Assembly (NCBI RefSeq): GCF_016909175.1
Contig: NZ_JAFBFI010000001.1
Location: forward strand, 310,001 to 374,000
Length of the DNA stretch: 64,000 nt
Reading direction: 5' to 3'
DNA from: Peribacillus deserti
GTDB taxonomy: Bacteria > Bacillota > Bacilli > Bacillales > DSM-1321
In this document: one piece after another, positions 49,917 through 59,951 of the stretch
Layout: each line of letters opens with the position of its first letter
Numbering within the stretch: position 1 is the stretch's first letter
The notes under the pieces: model-generated
Seen by the model: only the letters and a program-made list of their open reading frames with translations
Told to the model about the DNA's origin: nothing
Databases searched by the model: none
Position numbers and translations under genes: made by a program

Positions 49917-52900
49917 ATGTCGTTTAAACGAAAGTTTAAGAGAATACTGGCGACTACTGTTGCTGCCGGGCTCATATCTACACAAATGGTTTCTCCTGCT
50001 CTAGCTGCCCAATCAAGCAAAGCAAAACCAGTTAAAACTCCAACTGTTCCATTCGAAATTTCTACACCTCTTGTTAACTTCACCAAAGGAACAAATGCAT
50101 CGGTAACTGTAATACCTAAAAAAGGCCATTCAGGAGCTGAAACTGTTGTATTTCAACTGATGAACGGGAATAAATTAATTTCCCAGGCTGCTGTAGAATC
50201 AGATATCAAAAATCCTCAGAAATTTACTGCTCATTTTAATTCTGCTGATCAGAATAATTGGGTTCAAGTGTATGTAGTAGCTAGTTTTAATGAAGAAACC
50301 AATCGTTTAGGAACTAGCTTAGCTGCTCCTGTAACAAGTGCACCTTTCAAATTGCGTATTATGGAAACAACTGATATCCATACCAATCTATTAGCCTATG
50401 ATTATTTTAAAGACGCTCCTTCTGATGCAGTTGGTTTTGCTAGAACGGCAACCTTGATCAAACAATCAAGAAAAGAAGTGAAAAACAGTGTTCTGGTCGA
50501 TAACGGCGATCTAATTCAGGGTACTCCGCTTGGGACCTATAAGGCGAAAATCAAGCCTTTAAAGAAAGGTGAAGTCCACCCGGTTTATAAAGCCATGAAC
50601 CAATTGGGCTACGACATGGCTACATATGGAAACCATGAATTTAATTATGGCTTAGATTACTTAAATGAAGCCACGAACGACGCAAACTTTTCTTATGTTA
50701 ATGCGAATGTTTATGTAAAAGACAAGGATAAAAATCCGAATAACGATAAGAACAAATTTACCCCTTATAAAATTGTTTCAAAGAAAGTCTATGATGTCAG
50801 CGGTAAATCCAAAACTGTAAAAATCGGCTATATCGGCCTGGTTACTCCACAGATTACAGACTGGGATAAAGGTCATCTAGAAGGTAAAGTAACTACAAAA
50901 GGCATTATTGAAACAGCGAAGAAATATGTACCTCAAATGAAAAAAGCAGAGGCAGATATTGTCATTGCACTTACCCACTCCGGCTTTAATGCCGATACAA
51001 CCAACTCAGAAGATACTGTATATGCTCTTAGCAAGGTTGCAGGAATTGATGCCATCACTTTCTCGCATACACATAAAGTTTTCCCAGCCCAAGATGACAA
51101 GACACTCGACGGTCTTTTTAAAGATACAAAAGGAAATGTACTTCCAGGCGTAGATAATCAAAAAGGTACGATTAACGGCGTTGCAGCAGTACAAGCTGGC
51201 TACGGCGGCAATACCCTTGGCATTATCGATCTTGATGTGCAATTCGTCAAAGGCAAATGGGATGTTTATAAGTCCCAATCTACAACTAAAGCTACTGTTA
51301 ATAAAACAACAGGTGTCAAAGCTGCCGATGATGCTGGTGTTGTAAAAGCTGTTCAAGCTGACCATGCAGCTACAGTGAAATATGTAAATACACCAATCGG
51401 AAAAACAACGGCGCCTATACACAGCTATTTTGCCCTTGTACAGGATGATCCTTCTGTACAGGTAGTTACTGCTGCACAAAAATGGTATGTAGAAAACTAT
51501 ATCAAGAATAACCGCCCGCAATACAAAGACCTGCCAATTCTATCAGTTGGAGCTCCATTTAAAGCGGGACGAAATGGCGTAGAGGAATTCACAGAAATTA
51601 AAAAAGGCGATTTAACGATCCGCAGCGCCGGCGACCTATACTTGTATGACAACACGTTAAAAGCTATTAAAGTAAAAGGATCTGTAGTGAAAGAATGGCT
51701 GGAAATGTCTGCGGGCAAATTCAACCAGATTGATCCAGGCAAAACTACAGAACAAGAGTTACTAAACTCTAAATTCCAGGTATATAACTTTGATGTGATT
51801 GACGGAGTAAAATACCGGGTAGATGTAACGAAACCTGCACGTTATGATGAAAAAGGTGTTAAAATTTCTGACTCAAACCGAATCAAAGGTTTAACATACA
51901 ATGGCAAGCCTGTTGATCCAAATCAGGATTTTGTTGTTGTTACAAATAACTACCGCGCATCAGGCGGCGGTAACTTCCCAGGAGTTAAAGACAGCGAGTA
52001 TATAGTTGATTCTGCAGATGAAAACCGCCAGATTTTAATGGATTACATCACGCAGGCAAAAGAAATTAATCCAACTGCTGATAACAACTGGTCCATTGCT
52101 CCAATATACTCTGACGTAAATGTTACCTTTACTTCTTCTCCTAAAGGCGAAGAGTATCTAACAGAAGACGGAAATATTACGTATACAGGTAAAACGGATG
52201 ATAAAGGTTTTGGTATCTTTAAGTTAAACCTGACTCAGCCAAAGCCTGACAACATTAAAGTTCAATTATTAGGAATTAATGACTTACACGGACAGCTTGA
52301 TACGACTTCTGAATTTGGAGGCGTAAAACAGGGACGCGCTGATTATCTGGCAGCTCATTTGAAAAAAAGAGAAGCGGAAAATTCAGAAAACACATTGCTG
52401 ATCTCAGCAGGAGATGCAGTAGGAGCAAGTGCACCTGTATCATCTAAATTAGAAGACAAGCCGACACTTGAGTTCTTAAATAAAATGGGCTTTGACGTGG
52501 GAACAGTTGGAAACCATGAATTTGACAAAGGCCTTAACACTTTATTGGCCCAAGTTAACGGAGGGAAATCTCCAACAGGTAAAGTTACATTTAACAAACT
52601 AAACTTCCCTTATGTGGTTGCCAATGTAGTTTATAAGGATACGAAAAAGCCAATTCTTGATCCGTATGTGGTTAAGAATGTGGGCGGAGTAGATATCGGC
52701 TTTATTGGAGTGGTAACAAATGCGACTCCATCCAAGGTTAATCCTGCTGGAATTGAAAAAGTAGAGTTTATTTCACAGGCAGAAGCAGTAAATAAAGCTG
52801 TAACAGAACTAAAAGCAAAAGGTGTTAAAGCGATTGTTGTCATCTCACATGATCCAGGAAGCGAGAAAGAGGGTACAGTTACTGGAGAGGCTGCGGAGTT

Positions 52901-53744
52901 AGCAAAGGCTGTGGACGATGAAGTAGACGTTATCTTTGCAGGCGATAACCATGCTAAGGTAAATGCGTCAGTTGACAACAAGCTGATCATACAAGCATAC
53001 TCTTACGGAACTGCTTTTGATGATGTTGATCTTGAAATTGATCCTGTTACAGGAGATATTGTAAAAAAATCAGCAGAAATCGTGACTGTTACTCAAGAGG
53101 GAATGACGCCAGATCCTGAAATTAAGGCGTTAATTGACAAGTATTTGGCTATGTTCCCTGAGTTAAGCAAGCCGGTTGGAACAACAGATGCTCCAATTAC
53201 ACGAACGGATGCATATAATTCAGAATCTGCATTAGGAAATTTAATTGCAGATTCTATGAAGGACGATCTTAAGTCTGATTTTGGGTTTATGAATCCAGGC
53301 GGAATTCGTGCGGACCTTCCGAAAGGCACGGTTACTTTTGCCGATTTTGCGAAGATCCAGCCATTTGGCAACGTATTAGTTAAGCTATCCTTAACCGGAG
53401 CTGAAATCAAAACGTTATTGCAGCAGCAATGGGCGGTGGAAGGTTCTCCAAAAACACTGCAAATCTCTGGATTGAAATATACTGCTGATTTCAAAAAGCC
53501 AGTGGCAGAACGGGTAACGACCTTAACAAAAACAGATGGAACTAAAATCGAAGACACAAAAACATATACAGTTGTTGTAAATGACTTTATGGCTAACGGC
53601 GGAGATAATTACTTAGTTCTAAAAGGTAAACCTAGAACTTACGGATCAGTAGATTTGGATGCGTTTGTAAATTATGTTGCAAAAACCTTTAACGGCGGTA
53701 AAATTACTGCTGCTGTAGAAGGCCGTATAACCAATATTAAATAA
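49917..53744 (+). CDS. yfkN: Secreted two-domain nucleotidase/cyclic phosphodiesterase (YfkN-like)
   Basis: Hydrolyses 2',3'-cyclic nucleotides, 3'- and 5'-nucleotides outside the cell to recover phosphate and nucleosides. The 1275-aa protein has a Sec signal (RILATTVAAGLISTQMVSPALA) and two metallophosphatase/5'-nucleotidase pairs: first with METTDIHTNLL, GNHEFNYGLDYL, THSGF, SHTH (~145-395) and its C-terminal domain; second with LGINDLHGQLD, GNHEFDKGLN, SHDPGS, GDNHAKV (~780-1030) and the domain with NPGGIRADLP. Unlike B. subtilis YfkN (1462 aa) there is no LPxTx signal or C-terminal anchor, so it is probably released. Confidence 0.93.
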   Translation: MSFKRKFKRILATTVAAGLISTQMVSPALAAQSSKAKPVKTPTVPFEISTPLVNFTKGTNASVTVIPKKGHSGAETVVFQLMNGNKLISQAAVESDIKNPQKFTAHFNSADQNNWVQVYVVASFNEETNRLGTSLAAPVTSAPFKLRIMETTDIHTNLLAYDYFKDAPSDAVGFARTATLIKQSRKEVKNSVLVDNGDLIQGTPLGTYKAKIKPLKKGEVHPVYKAMNQLGYDMATYGNHEFNYGLDYLNEATNDANFSYVNANVYVKDKDKNPNNDKNKFTPYKIVSKKVYDVSGKSKTVKIGYIGLVTPQITDWDKGHLEGKVTTKGIIETAKKYVPQMKKAEADIVIALTHSGFNADTTNSEDTVYALSKVAGIDAITFSHTHKVFPAQDDKTLDGLFKDTKGNVLPGVDNQKGTINGVAAVQAGYGGNTLGIIDLDVQFVKGKWDVYKSQSTTKATVNKTTGVKAADDAGVVKAVQADHAATVKYVNTPIGKTTAPIHSYFALVQDDPSVQVVTAAQKWYVENYIKNNRPQYKDLPILSVGAPFKAGRNGVEEFTEIKKGDLTIRSAGDLYLYDNTLKAIKVKGSVVKEWLEMSAGKFNQIDPGKTTEQELLNSKFQVYNFDVIDGVKYRVDVTKPARYDEKGVKISDSNRIKGLTYNGKPVDPNQDFVVVTNNYRASGGGNFPGVKDSEYIVDSADENRQILMDYITQAKEINPTADNNWSIAPIYSDVNVTFTSSPKGEEYLTEDGNITYTGKTDDKGFGIFKLNLTQPKPDNIKVQLLGINDLHGQLDTTSEFGGVKQGRADYLAAHLKKREAENSENTLLISAGDAVGASAPVSSKLEDKPTLEFLNKMGFDVGTVGNHEFDKGLNTLLAQVNGGKSPTGKVTFNKLNFPYVVANVVYKDTKKPILDPYVVKNVGGVDIGFIGVVTNATPSKVNPAGIEKVEFISQAEAVNKAVTELKAKGVKAIVVISHDPGSEKEGTVTGEAAELAKAVDDEVDVIFAGDNHAKVNASVDNKLIIQAYSYGTAFDDVDLEIDPVTGDIVKKSAEIVTVTQEGMTPDPEIKALIDKYLAMFPELSKPVGTTDAPITRTDAYNSESALGNLIADSMKDDLKSDFGFMNPGGIRADLPKGTVTFADFAKIQPFGNVLVKLSLTGAEIKTLLQQQWAVEGSPKTLQISGLKYTADFKKPVAERVTTLTKTDGTKIEDTKTYTVVVNDFMANGGDNYLVLKGKPRTYGSVDLDAFVNYVAKTFNGGKITAAVEGRITNIK

Positions 53745-53762
53745 TCAAATTTTTAGTAGGCT

Positions 53763-53790
53763 CGGAAGATTTTTTTCTTCCGGGTTTTTC
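53763..53790 (+). terminator. Terminator after the nucleotidase gene
   Basis: CGGAAGA/TCTTCCG stem with a T-rich loop, then GGTTTTTC. Confidence 0.8.
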
Positions 53791-53894
53791 TTTTTTAGTA
53801 ATTGATAATATAAAAATGAAACAGCCCTCAGCTACAGTTACGGTACAGTTTATTACTGTCTAAATATTGTAAATATTTACTAGTTCTTTTTACC

Positions 53895-53921
53895 TAAAGG
53901 TTTTTCCTTTACCGCCGATAG
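53895..53921 (+). promoter_or_regulatory. SigD promoter of the chemoreceptor gene
   Basis: TAAA (53895-53898), 15 bp, GCCGATAG (53914-53921): a near-perfect motility promoter 43 bp before the start. Confidence 0.88.
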
Positions 53922-53963
53922 AATAAGAAAGTTCATATTCTTAATGATAGCAGGGGGCACAGG

Positions 53964-55970
53964 ATGTTTAAGAAAATTCAAACCAAGATTATGCTGACAG
54001 TCAGTTTACTGTTAGCGGTTACACTCATTGCAGTATCTGTTCTAACGTATTTTGAGACTAAAGGGGAGATTAATCAGAGCATTAATTCTAGTTCGAATGC
54101 GTTGGTTCAGGATTTGAAAAATCAAACGGACCTTTATTTGAATTTTTATGGCAGTTCTATCGAACGTTATAGCCAGGATAGCAGGGTCATTGACTATTTA
54201 AAAGAAGTTAAAAAAGATGAGAAAAAAGGTTTGGATTCATACTGGCCCGAGGTTCATAAGGATTTTGAGAACTTTATGAAATTAAATAAAAACGTAGCGG
54301 TGATTTATGTAGGGGCAGAAACTAAACAATTCAAAACCACACCTGTTATAGAGCTTCCTGCTGATTTTGATCCTACAGGAAGGCCTTGGTATACCGCTGC
54401 TGTTCAAGCACCTGAAAAATCAATGTGGACAGAACCATATAAAGATGCGAGTACAGGTGAATATGTTGTAACTGTGGTGAAGCCTGTATTGGACCCGCAA
54501 TCGGGAACTGTACTGGGTGTAGTAGGATTAGATTTAAATTTATCAGGGCTGACAGAGATGATTAATCAGACAAAAGCAGGATACAGCGGCTATTCAGTCC
54601 TTTTAGATCAAAAGGGTATGGCTCTTGTGCATCCAAAAGCCCGGGGCAAAGACCAAAGCAAACAATCTTACTTTTCAGAAATAGCAAACAAAAAATCAGG
54701 CGTAACGATATACAATGAAAAAGGTACGGAACATGAAATGTTTTTCCAGACGATGGATCAAACCGGATGGAAGGTTGGGATGGTATACGAAACTAAGAAG
54801 CTGCTTGCGAGTGCTGAAAAACTTAGAAATATCATTTTATTAATAGCCTCTATTGCTGTTGCGGCTGGCTTAGTTATTACGTACTTTTTGGCTAAAAGTA
54901 TTGCGAAGCCAATTACACACTTGAAGGATCAAGTGCAGCTTGTGGCGCAGGGTGACTTAACGGTTCATGTACTTACAAAGTCGAAAGATGAAACGGGACA
55001 GCTGACTCATCATTTTAATCAGATGGTAGAAAATATGCGGAACCTTATCACATCTGTTGAAAAATCTGTTGAGAGTGTGAATGACTCATCTATCAGCCTG
55101 ACAGCTGTTGCAGAAGAAACGATAGCGGCCAGTGAAGAAGTTTCCAAAGCGATCGGTGAAGTAGCCGCGGGGGCCACCCGGCAGGCTCAGGACTCCGAGG
55201 AAACGAATCATCGGGCCATAAGCTTATCTCACCAGATTGAGCGCGTGAATGAGAATGTCGAACAGATGAACAGTTTATCGAAAGCAGCTCAAGAAACCAA
55301 TCAAAAAGGGCTGTCACAAATGAAAGCTCTTAGACAAAAAACTGCAGAGAGCGATGAAGTGATCAAGAATGTAGGAGAAGTGATCAGTCATCTTGCTCTG
55401 AAAGTGAAGGAAATCGAGCAAGTGATTCATTCTATTACAGAAATTTCGGACCAGACTAATCTGCTCGCACTAAATGCGAGTATAGAAGCAGCAAGAGCCG
55501 GTGAAAGCGGGAGAGGGTTTGCAGTCGTTGCTGACGAGGTGCGCAAGTTAGCGGAACAATCAGCCCGGGCTGCACAGCAGGTTAAAGCCACCATTTCTAC
55601 GATTGAGCAGGAAACCAAAACGGTTGTGAAAGAAATGGAGCAGACAATAGCGATTTCCCAGCTGCAAAATGAAGCGGTCAGTCATACCGAAATTGCCTTT
55701 GATGAAATATCCCATACAATCCATGATATTGTCTCTTCGATTGATTCCATAAAGTCTGATGTTGAAAATATTAATGGATTAAAAGATGATGTTGTAGCAT
55801 CCATCCAAAGCATTGCAGCTGTTGCCGAACAATCTGCGGCTGCTTCAGAAGAAGTAAGTGCATCAACAGAAGAACAAGTCCGCGCCCTAAGTTCAGTCAC
55901 TGAATCAGCTATCGAACTCAATGAAGCAAGCTCACAGCTCTCGGACATGATTAAACACTTTAAAATATAG
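53964..55970 (+). CDS. Methyl-accepting chemotaxis protein with dCache sensor
   Basis: A 668-aa chemoreceptor. TM1 at ~10-30, a periplasmic-side double-Cache domain at ~35-275 ([52 protein letters not shown], as in amino-acid-binding dCache_1), TM2 at ~280-305, HAMP, and a signalling domain with the hairpin tip [20 protein letters not shown]. The DxxR-type and PW motifs suggest amino-acid sensing, though the full binding motif was not checked. SigD promoter upstream and terminator downstream make it monocistronic. Confidence 0.95.
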   Translation: MFKKIQTKIMLTVSLLLAVTLIAVSVLTYFETKGEINQSINSSSNALVQDLKNQTDLYLNFYGSSIERYSQDSRVIDYLKEVKKDEKKGLDSYWPEVHKDFENFMKLNKNVAVIYVGAETKQFKTTPVIELPADFDPTGRPWYTAAVQAPEKSMWTEPYKDASTGEYVVTVVKPVLDPQSGTVLGVVGLDLNLSGLTEMINQTKAGYSGYSVLLDQKGMALVHPKARGKDQSKQSYFSEIANKKSGVTIYNEKGTEHEMFFQTMDQTGWKVGMVYETKKLLASAEKLRNIILLIASIAVAAGLVITYFLAKSIAKPITHLKDQVQLVAQGDLTVHVLTKSKDETGQLTHHFNQMVENMRNLITSVEKSVESVNDSSISLTAVAEETIAASEEVSKAIGEVAAGATRQAQDSEETNHRAISLSHQIERVNENVEQMNSLSKAAQETNQKGLSQMKALRQKTAESDEVIKNVGEVISHLALKVKEIEQVIHSITEISDQTNLLALNASIEAARAGESGRGFAVVADEVRKLAEQSARAAQQVKATISTIEQETKTVVKEMEQTIAISQLQNEAVSHTEIAFDEISHTIHDIVSSIDSIKSDVENINGLKDDVVASIQSIAAVAEQSAAASEEVSASTEEQVRALSSVTESAIELNEASSQLSDMIKHFKI

Positions 55971-55976
55971 GACCAA

Positions 55977-56013
55977 AAAGGCTTTTCCATAACAGTGGAA
56001 AAGCTTTTTTTTG
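55977..56013 (+). terminator. Chemoreceptor terminator
   Basis: AAGGCTTTTCC/GGAAAAGCTT stem followed by eight Ts. Confidence 0.88.
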
Positions 56014-56144
56014 TATGAAGCGGTGCTGAAAAAACAATTATTAGGAAAGTAGAAAAATTTATCAAAAACTAGTCTATTTTCACTGAACTTTCATTTTTCT
56101 CTACTAGAATCAACTTATCAAAGAAAGGAAGGAGGAAATAGAGT

Positions 56145-56537
56145 ATGAGTTCAAATGTTAAAAAAGGCATCTTTTGGGGGGCTATCGCTGTAAGCATCAT
56201 TTTCCTGGTGCAATTTGTTATAAATTTGCTGAACAGCCTGCGTCCTTACGATTCACATCCGGGGCCGCGCCATATGGGCAGAGGACATGGCCAGGGTCCA
56301 GGCTTTGAACCCCGCCATTTTGCACATGGACCTCATCAGGGAGGAGATTTCGCCTGGATTGGCTGGCTGCTGTTCCTTGCTGTTGCTTTGGCAGCTGTTG
56401 TTCTGATATTCAAGTGGCTTCGCAAAAAGAATGATTCATTTCAATCATTTGTGAATATACCCTTAACAGGCCCTGCTGGTACTGTGAATGAGAGCAATGC
56501 GGACGTTTTAGATACATGGGAAAAAAACAAACAATAA
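56145..56537 (+). CDS. Small two-TM membrane protein with His/Gly-rich loop
   Basis: A 130-aa protein with TM1 (IFWGAIAVSIIFLVQFVINL), a His/Gly/Pro-rich stretch (residues ~35-72, about nine His including GPRHMGRGHGQGPGF), TM2 (FAWIGWLLFLAVALAAVVLI), and an acidic C-tail. AAGGAGGAAATAG is a strong ribosome site. It is 18 bp before a PspA homologue, so they should act together. The His-rich loop could bind metal. I do not recognise the family. Confidence 0.75.
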   Translation: MSSNVKKGIFWGAIAVSIIFLVQFVINLLNSLRPYDSHPGPRHMGRGHGQGPGFEPRHFAHGPHQGGDFAWIGWLLFLAVALAAVVLIFKWLRKKNDSFQSFVNIPLTGPAGTVNESNADVLDTWEKNKQ

Positions 56538-56555
56538 AAAAGGAGATTGAATAAT

Positions 56556-57230
56556 ATGGGACTTTTTAAAAGAATGAAGTCTATTACGATGGCAGAATTA
56601 AATGGCGTTCTTGATAGAGTGGAAGATCCAATTGCGATGTTAAATCAGTATGTAAGAGAAATGGAGGATGACCTGGCTAAAGGACAAGAAGCTCTTTCAA
56701 GGCAAATCTTTCTTGAGAAAAAACAAAACATATTAATTACGGAGGCAAAGGCGCTGATATCAAAAAGGGAGCGGCAGGCAAAGTTAGCGGTGGAACGCGG
56801 TGAAGACAGCATGGCAACACTGGCCCTTCAGGAAAAACGTATTCACCAAAACCAGCTGAATCTGTATGTGGAACAATTCGAAGCGATTCAGCAGCAAACG
56901 GAATCCCTATACGAAAAGTTACACGAATTAAAAGGGAAATACAATGAGCTGCTGCATAAAAGAATTTTATTAAGCAGCCGGGCTAATGTGGCTCAATCGA
57001 TTAAACAAATTCAAAAAACGACTGTTTCATTCAGCTCTGAAACTATCGCGAAGGGGATATCCAGAGTGGAAGAACGCATTTTATTAATGGAAGCAGAGGT
57101 ACAAGCTTTCAATCAATATCCACAGCCAGGGAACACTGCAGTAAGAGGCTATGTGGATAACAGTATAAAAGAAGAGCTGGAAGAGGAACTTCAAAAGCTA
57201 AAACAAGACTTATCAAAGGAAACCGCATAA
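56556..57230 (+). CDS. PspA/IM30-family membrane-stress protein
   Basis: PspA proteins assemble on damaged membranes and limit ion leak. The 224-aa protein is one long coiled coil starting MGLFKRMKSITMAELNGVLD and VEDPIAMLNQYVREMEDDLA, the family's N-terminal membrane-binding helix and HP helix. Start 56556 follows AAAAGGAGATTG. B. subtilis has two members (PspA and LiaH); I cannot say which this matches. Its partner membrane protein lies directly upstream. Confidence 0.92.
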   Translation: MGLFKRMKSITMAELNGVLDRVEDPIAMLNQYVREMEDDLAKGQEALSRQIFLEKKQNILITEAKALISKRERQAKLAVERGEDSMATLALQEKRIHQNQLNLYVEQFEAIQQQTESLYEKLHELKGKYNELLHKRILLSSRANVAQSIKQIQKTTVSFSSETIAKGISRVEERILLMEAEVQAFNQYPQPGNTAVRGYVDNSIKEELEEELQKLKQDLSKETA

Positions 57231-57243
57231 GAACATTCTAAAA

Positions 57244-57278
57244 AAGGAAGCACCACAAGTAGTGTGCTTCCTTTTTTT
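57244..57278 (+). terminator. Terminator after the PspA-like gene
   Basis: AAGGAAGCAC/GTGCTTCCTT stem followed by seven Ts. Confidence 0.9.
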
Positions 57279-57397
57279 ATGCTATCTTAAGCTAAAATTG
57301 AATAGATTGAGGTGAATCCGCACTAACATGAACGTGATCTGAAAAACTGTTTTTCACCTGTAGGCTAGGTTAAAGTTCATTGTTGGTTTGGGCACTA

Positions 57398-57528
57398 TGT
57401 TGATCTTCGCTCCAGGTGTGAGACTCCTGCGCGAGAAAAGGATCAAGGGAGACCCCAAGTGTGTATGTAACCCGAGAAGGCTGCCGGACCGCCCGCGAAA
57501 AAGCGAGTGCCAGGAGAGGAAATCAACA
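57398..57528. repeat. Bacillus-type interspersed intergenic repeat, ~131 bp
   Basis: GC-rich block bounded by TGTTGAT and ATCAACA, with internal GAGACTCCTGCGCGAG, GGGAGACCCCAAG, GACCGCCCGCGAAAAAGCGAG. I recall closely similar blocks scattered in many Bacillus genomes. It contrasts with the AT-rich surroundings (57279-57648 has no gene) and carries no ORF. Confidence 0.7.
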
Positions 57529-57648
57529 GGCACATTTAACAGAGCTAATCTATAAAACTTTCTTTTTAAAAGTTATAATCTAGTAACAGAATTTGTGTGA
57601 AATCATGGGTAAGTCCGTTGTATTTTTGAACAAAGGAGTGTGCAGTCT

Positions 57649-58323
57649 ATGAATATTTTGTTAGCCGAGGATGATGTAAAGCTTGGTGAGTTGATTAAAT
57701 ATATGTTAAAGAAAAAAGGTGGCTATAAGGCAGAATGGGTAACAGAGGGAGAGGATGCTTATTATTATGCCACTACCTCTCATTATGATGTTGTTATCCT
57801 TGACTGGATGATGCCGAATGGCAGTGGAGTTGATATATGCAGGCGGCTCCGTAAGGAAGGGTATTCGGGAGCTATTCTTATGTTAACGGCTAAGGATTCT
57901 GTACAGGACCGTATTGAGGGTTTAGATTCCGGGGCAGATGATTATCTGGTAAAGCCTTTTGAGATTGATGAGCTTCTTGCCCGTTTGAGGGCTCTTTCCC
58001 GCCGGAATTATGCACCTATATTAGAAGAGGAAATCGGTGTTCATCATTTTGTACTCAATCGATCAAGCCAGATTCTCCGCAGTGAGAGGGATGAGATCCA
58101 GTTAAGTCCGAGGGAATTTCAATTGTTAGATCTGCTGCTGCAGAATAAGGGCCACGTACTGCCGCGTGAGGTCATCATGGATCGAATCTGGGGGTATGAT
58201 TCTGAAGTATCGATGAAAACGATTGATGCTACAGTCAAATTGCTGCGTAAGAAATTAGACCAGCTTGGCAAGCAGGAGCTTCTTCACAGCATAAGAGGGG
58301 TAGGCTATAAAATTGAATACTAA
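57649..58323 (+). CDS. OmpR/PhoB-family response regulator
   Basis: A 224-aa regulator: receiver domain with acidic pair LLAEDDVKL, phospho-acceptor Asp 52 (VVILDWMMPNGSG), and Lys in YLVKPFEIDEL; winged-helix DNA-binding domain at ~130-224 (LSPREFQLLDLLLQNKGHVL, SMKTIDATVKLLRKKL, IRGVGYKIEY). Start 57649 follows AAAGGAGTG. It overlaps the kinase gene by 11 bases. The signal is unknown. Confidence 0.94.
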   Translation: MNILLAEDDVKLGELIKYMLKKKGGYKAEWVTEGEDAYYYATTSHYDVVILDWMMPNGSGVDICRRLRKEGYSGAILMLTAKDSVQDRIEGLDSGADDYLVKPFEIDELLARLRALSRRNYAPILEEEIGVHHFVLNRSSQILRSERDEIQLSPREFQLLDLLLQNKGHVLPREVIMDRIWGYDSEVSMKTIDATVKLLRKKLDQLGKQELLHSIRGVGYKIEY

Positions 58324-59740
58324 TATTCTTTCCTTTTTGAAGGGGATGCGAAAACCCGGAAAAAAGGATGTTTTTAAGAGTACACAGAGCCGGCTTACCA
58401 TGGTATATAGCGGGCTGCTTATGCTTTTTCTCGTCCTGTTCATTGTGGTTGTGTTTGCCATCCTTTACTTTGTTCTATTAAAAGATCAGGAACGAGAGCT
58501 GGAATCCATAACCGGACAGAAAGCAAGATTTATCGAGCAGTATATGCAGCAATATAATAGGAGAGAACTTTCAGACAATCAAAATCAAGAGATATTAGCG
58601 GGCGTCGACCAATTTTTTTATTATGTAGTCAGCCCTGAAGGAGAACTGCTGATGGGGAACGAAAATGTGCCTCCCCTGAGAGCGAAGCTGTTGAGTCTTA
58701 TAGAGGATTGGGTTCCCGAGAGAAATGATATCCGCCAGGAGCGGCTTCAAATTGAACAAAGAGATTTTAGGATGAAAGGCAAGCGAAGAGATGAACATGA
58801 CATACATGTGCCTCGCGCTCAAGATGATATACGGCTTATGATAGCAGGTCAGCCTATTATATTTAATGGCCAGCTTGTTGGAACACTCTATGTAGGCAAG
58901 GATATATCCTTTTCCTATCAATTATTTAAAATGCTTTTGATCGTGATGACTGGATTAGCTGCAGTATTTTTAGGAATCGCTGTGTATATCAGTTATCTTA
59001 TGTCTCAAAAAGCGATGGTTCCTATTTCAAAGGCCTTCAATCGGCAGCGTGAATTTGTGGCGGATGCTTCCCATGAATTGCGCACTCCGCTAAGTGTTAT
59101 GCTCTCGTCTATTGATGCAATGGAAATGACGATTGATACAGATGAAGATGACTTTTCCCGTAAGGTATTATTCAGCATGAAGGATGAAGTGAAACGAATG
59201 ACCAGCCTTGTGGGAGATTTATTGACCCTTGCCCGGTCTGATTCGGAAGAGACCGAGCACAGGAGGGAAATTTTTGATTTTAGGCCGCGTGCAGAAAAGG
59301 CGGTCGAATCCGTCAAGCCGCTGGCTGCGTCTAAACAGATTGAACTGGGTATGAAGGCCACCGATACTGTTGTAACAAAGGGAGATCCAGAGAGATTAAC
59401 CCAATTGTTATATATACTGCTAGATAATGCCATCAAATATACTGGCAGCGGAGGACGAGTCCAGCTGGATTTGTCTGCTGACGAACAGGAAATGTGCATG
59501 AAAGTCCAGGATACAGGAATAGGAATTAAATCGGAAGAGCATGCTCAAATATTTGACCGCTTTTACCGTTCAGATAAATCCAGATCAAGGCAGATGGGAA
59601 GCCATGGTTTAGGATTGGCGATTGCAAAATGGATTGTTGATATGCACGGAGGATCCATTGAAGTAGCAAGTGAAATGGGACAAGGAAGCACCTTCACAGT
59701 ACGCATTCCTTTTTCTTCTACAAAAAAAGATAAAACGTAA
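58313..59740 (+). CDS. Membrane sensor histidine kinase
   Basis: Partner of the preceding regulator. The 475-aa protein has TM1 (~35-60), an extracellular sensor loop (~62-205), TM2 (~208-232), HisKA with FVADASHELRTPLSVML (phospho-His ~254), and HATPase boxes (ILLDNAIKYTGSGG, DTGIGIKSEEHAQIFDRFYR, GSHGLGLAIAKWIVDMHGGS). The external loop has an unusual basic/acidic stretch (RMKGKRRDEHDIHVPRAQDD). Start set at TTG 58313 behind GGGGTAGG; an ATG at 58346 is too close to its AAGGGG. Ligand unknown. Confidence 0.93.
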   Translation: MNTNILSFLKGMRKPGKKDVFKSTQSRLTMVYSGLLMLFLVLFIVVVFAILYFVLLKDQERELESITGQKARFIEQYMQQYNRRELSDNQNQEILAGVDQFFYYVVSPEGELLMGNENVPPLRAKLLSLIEDWVPERNDIRQERLQIEQRDFRMKGKRRDEHDIHVPRAQDDIRLMIAGQPIIFNGQLVGTLYVGKDISFSYQLFKMLLIVMTGLAAVFLGIAVYISYLMSQKAMVPISKAFNRQREFVADASHELRTPLSVMLSSIDAMEMTIDTDEDDFSRKVLFSMKDEVKRMTSLVGDLLTLARSDSEETEHRREIFDFRPRAEKAVESVKPLAASKQIELGMKATDTVVTKGDPERLTQLLYILLDNAIKYTGSGGRVQLDLSADEQEMCMKVQDTGIGIKSEEHAQIFDRFYRSDKSRSRQMGSHGLGLAIAKWIVDMHGGSIEVASEMGQGSTFTVRIPFSSTKKDKT

Positions 59741-59951
59741 TTCGGTATTCTACATGGCCGGATTGCGTTTTTTTGTGTGGGATATCAACTTTTTTCGGTT
59801 TTCGTAAATCTTTCTTAATTAGACGCTAAATAAAGTTATCTAATTATTTTAATAAAACCTACAATTCTGACTTTGATTATATGTATTAACATTCTTAAAT
59901 CGCAACCGTTATAAATAGTGTTAAATAATTTTTGAATAGGAATGATTTGGC

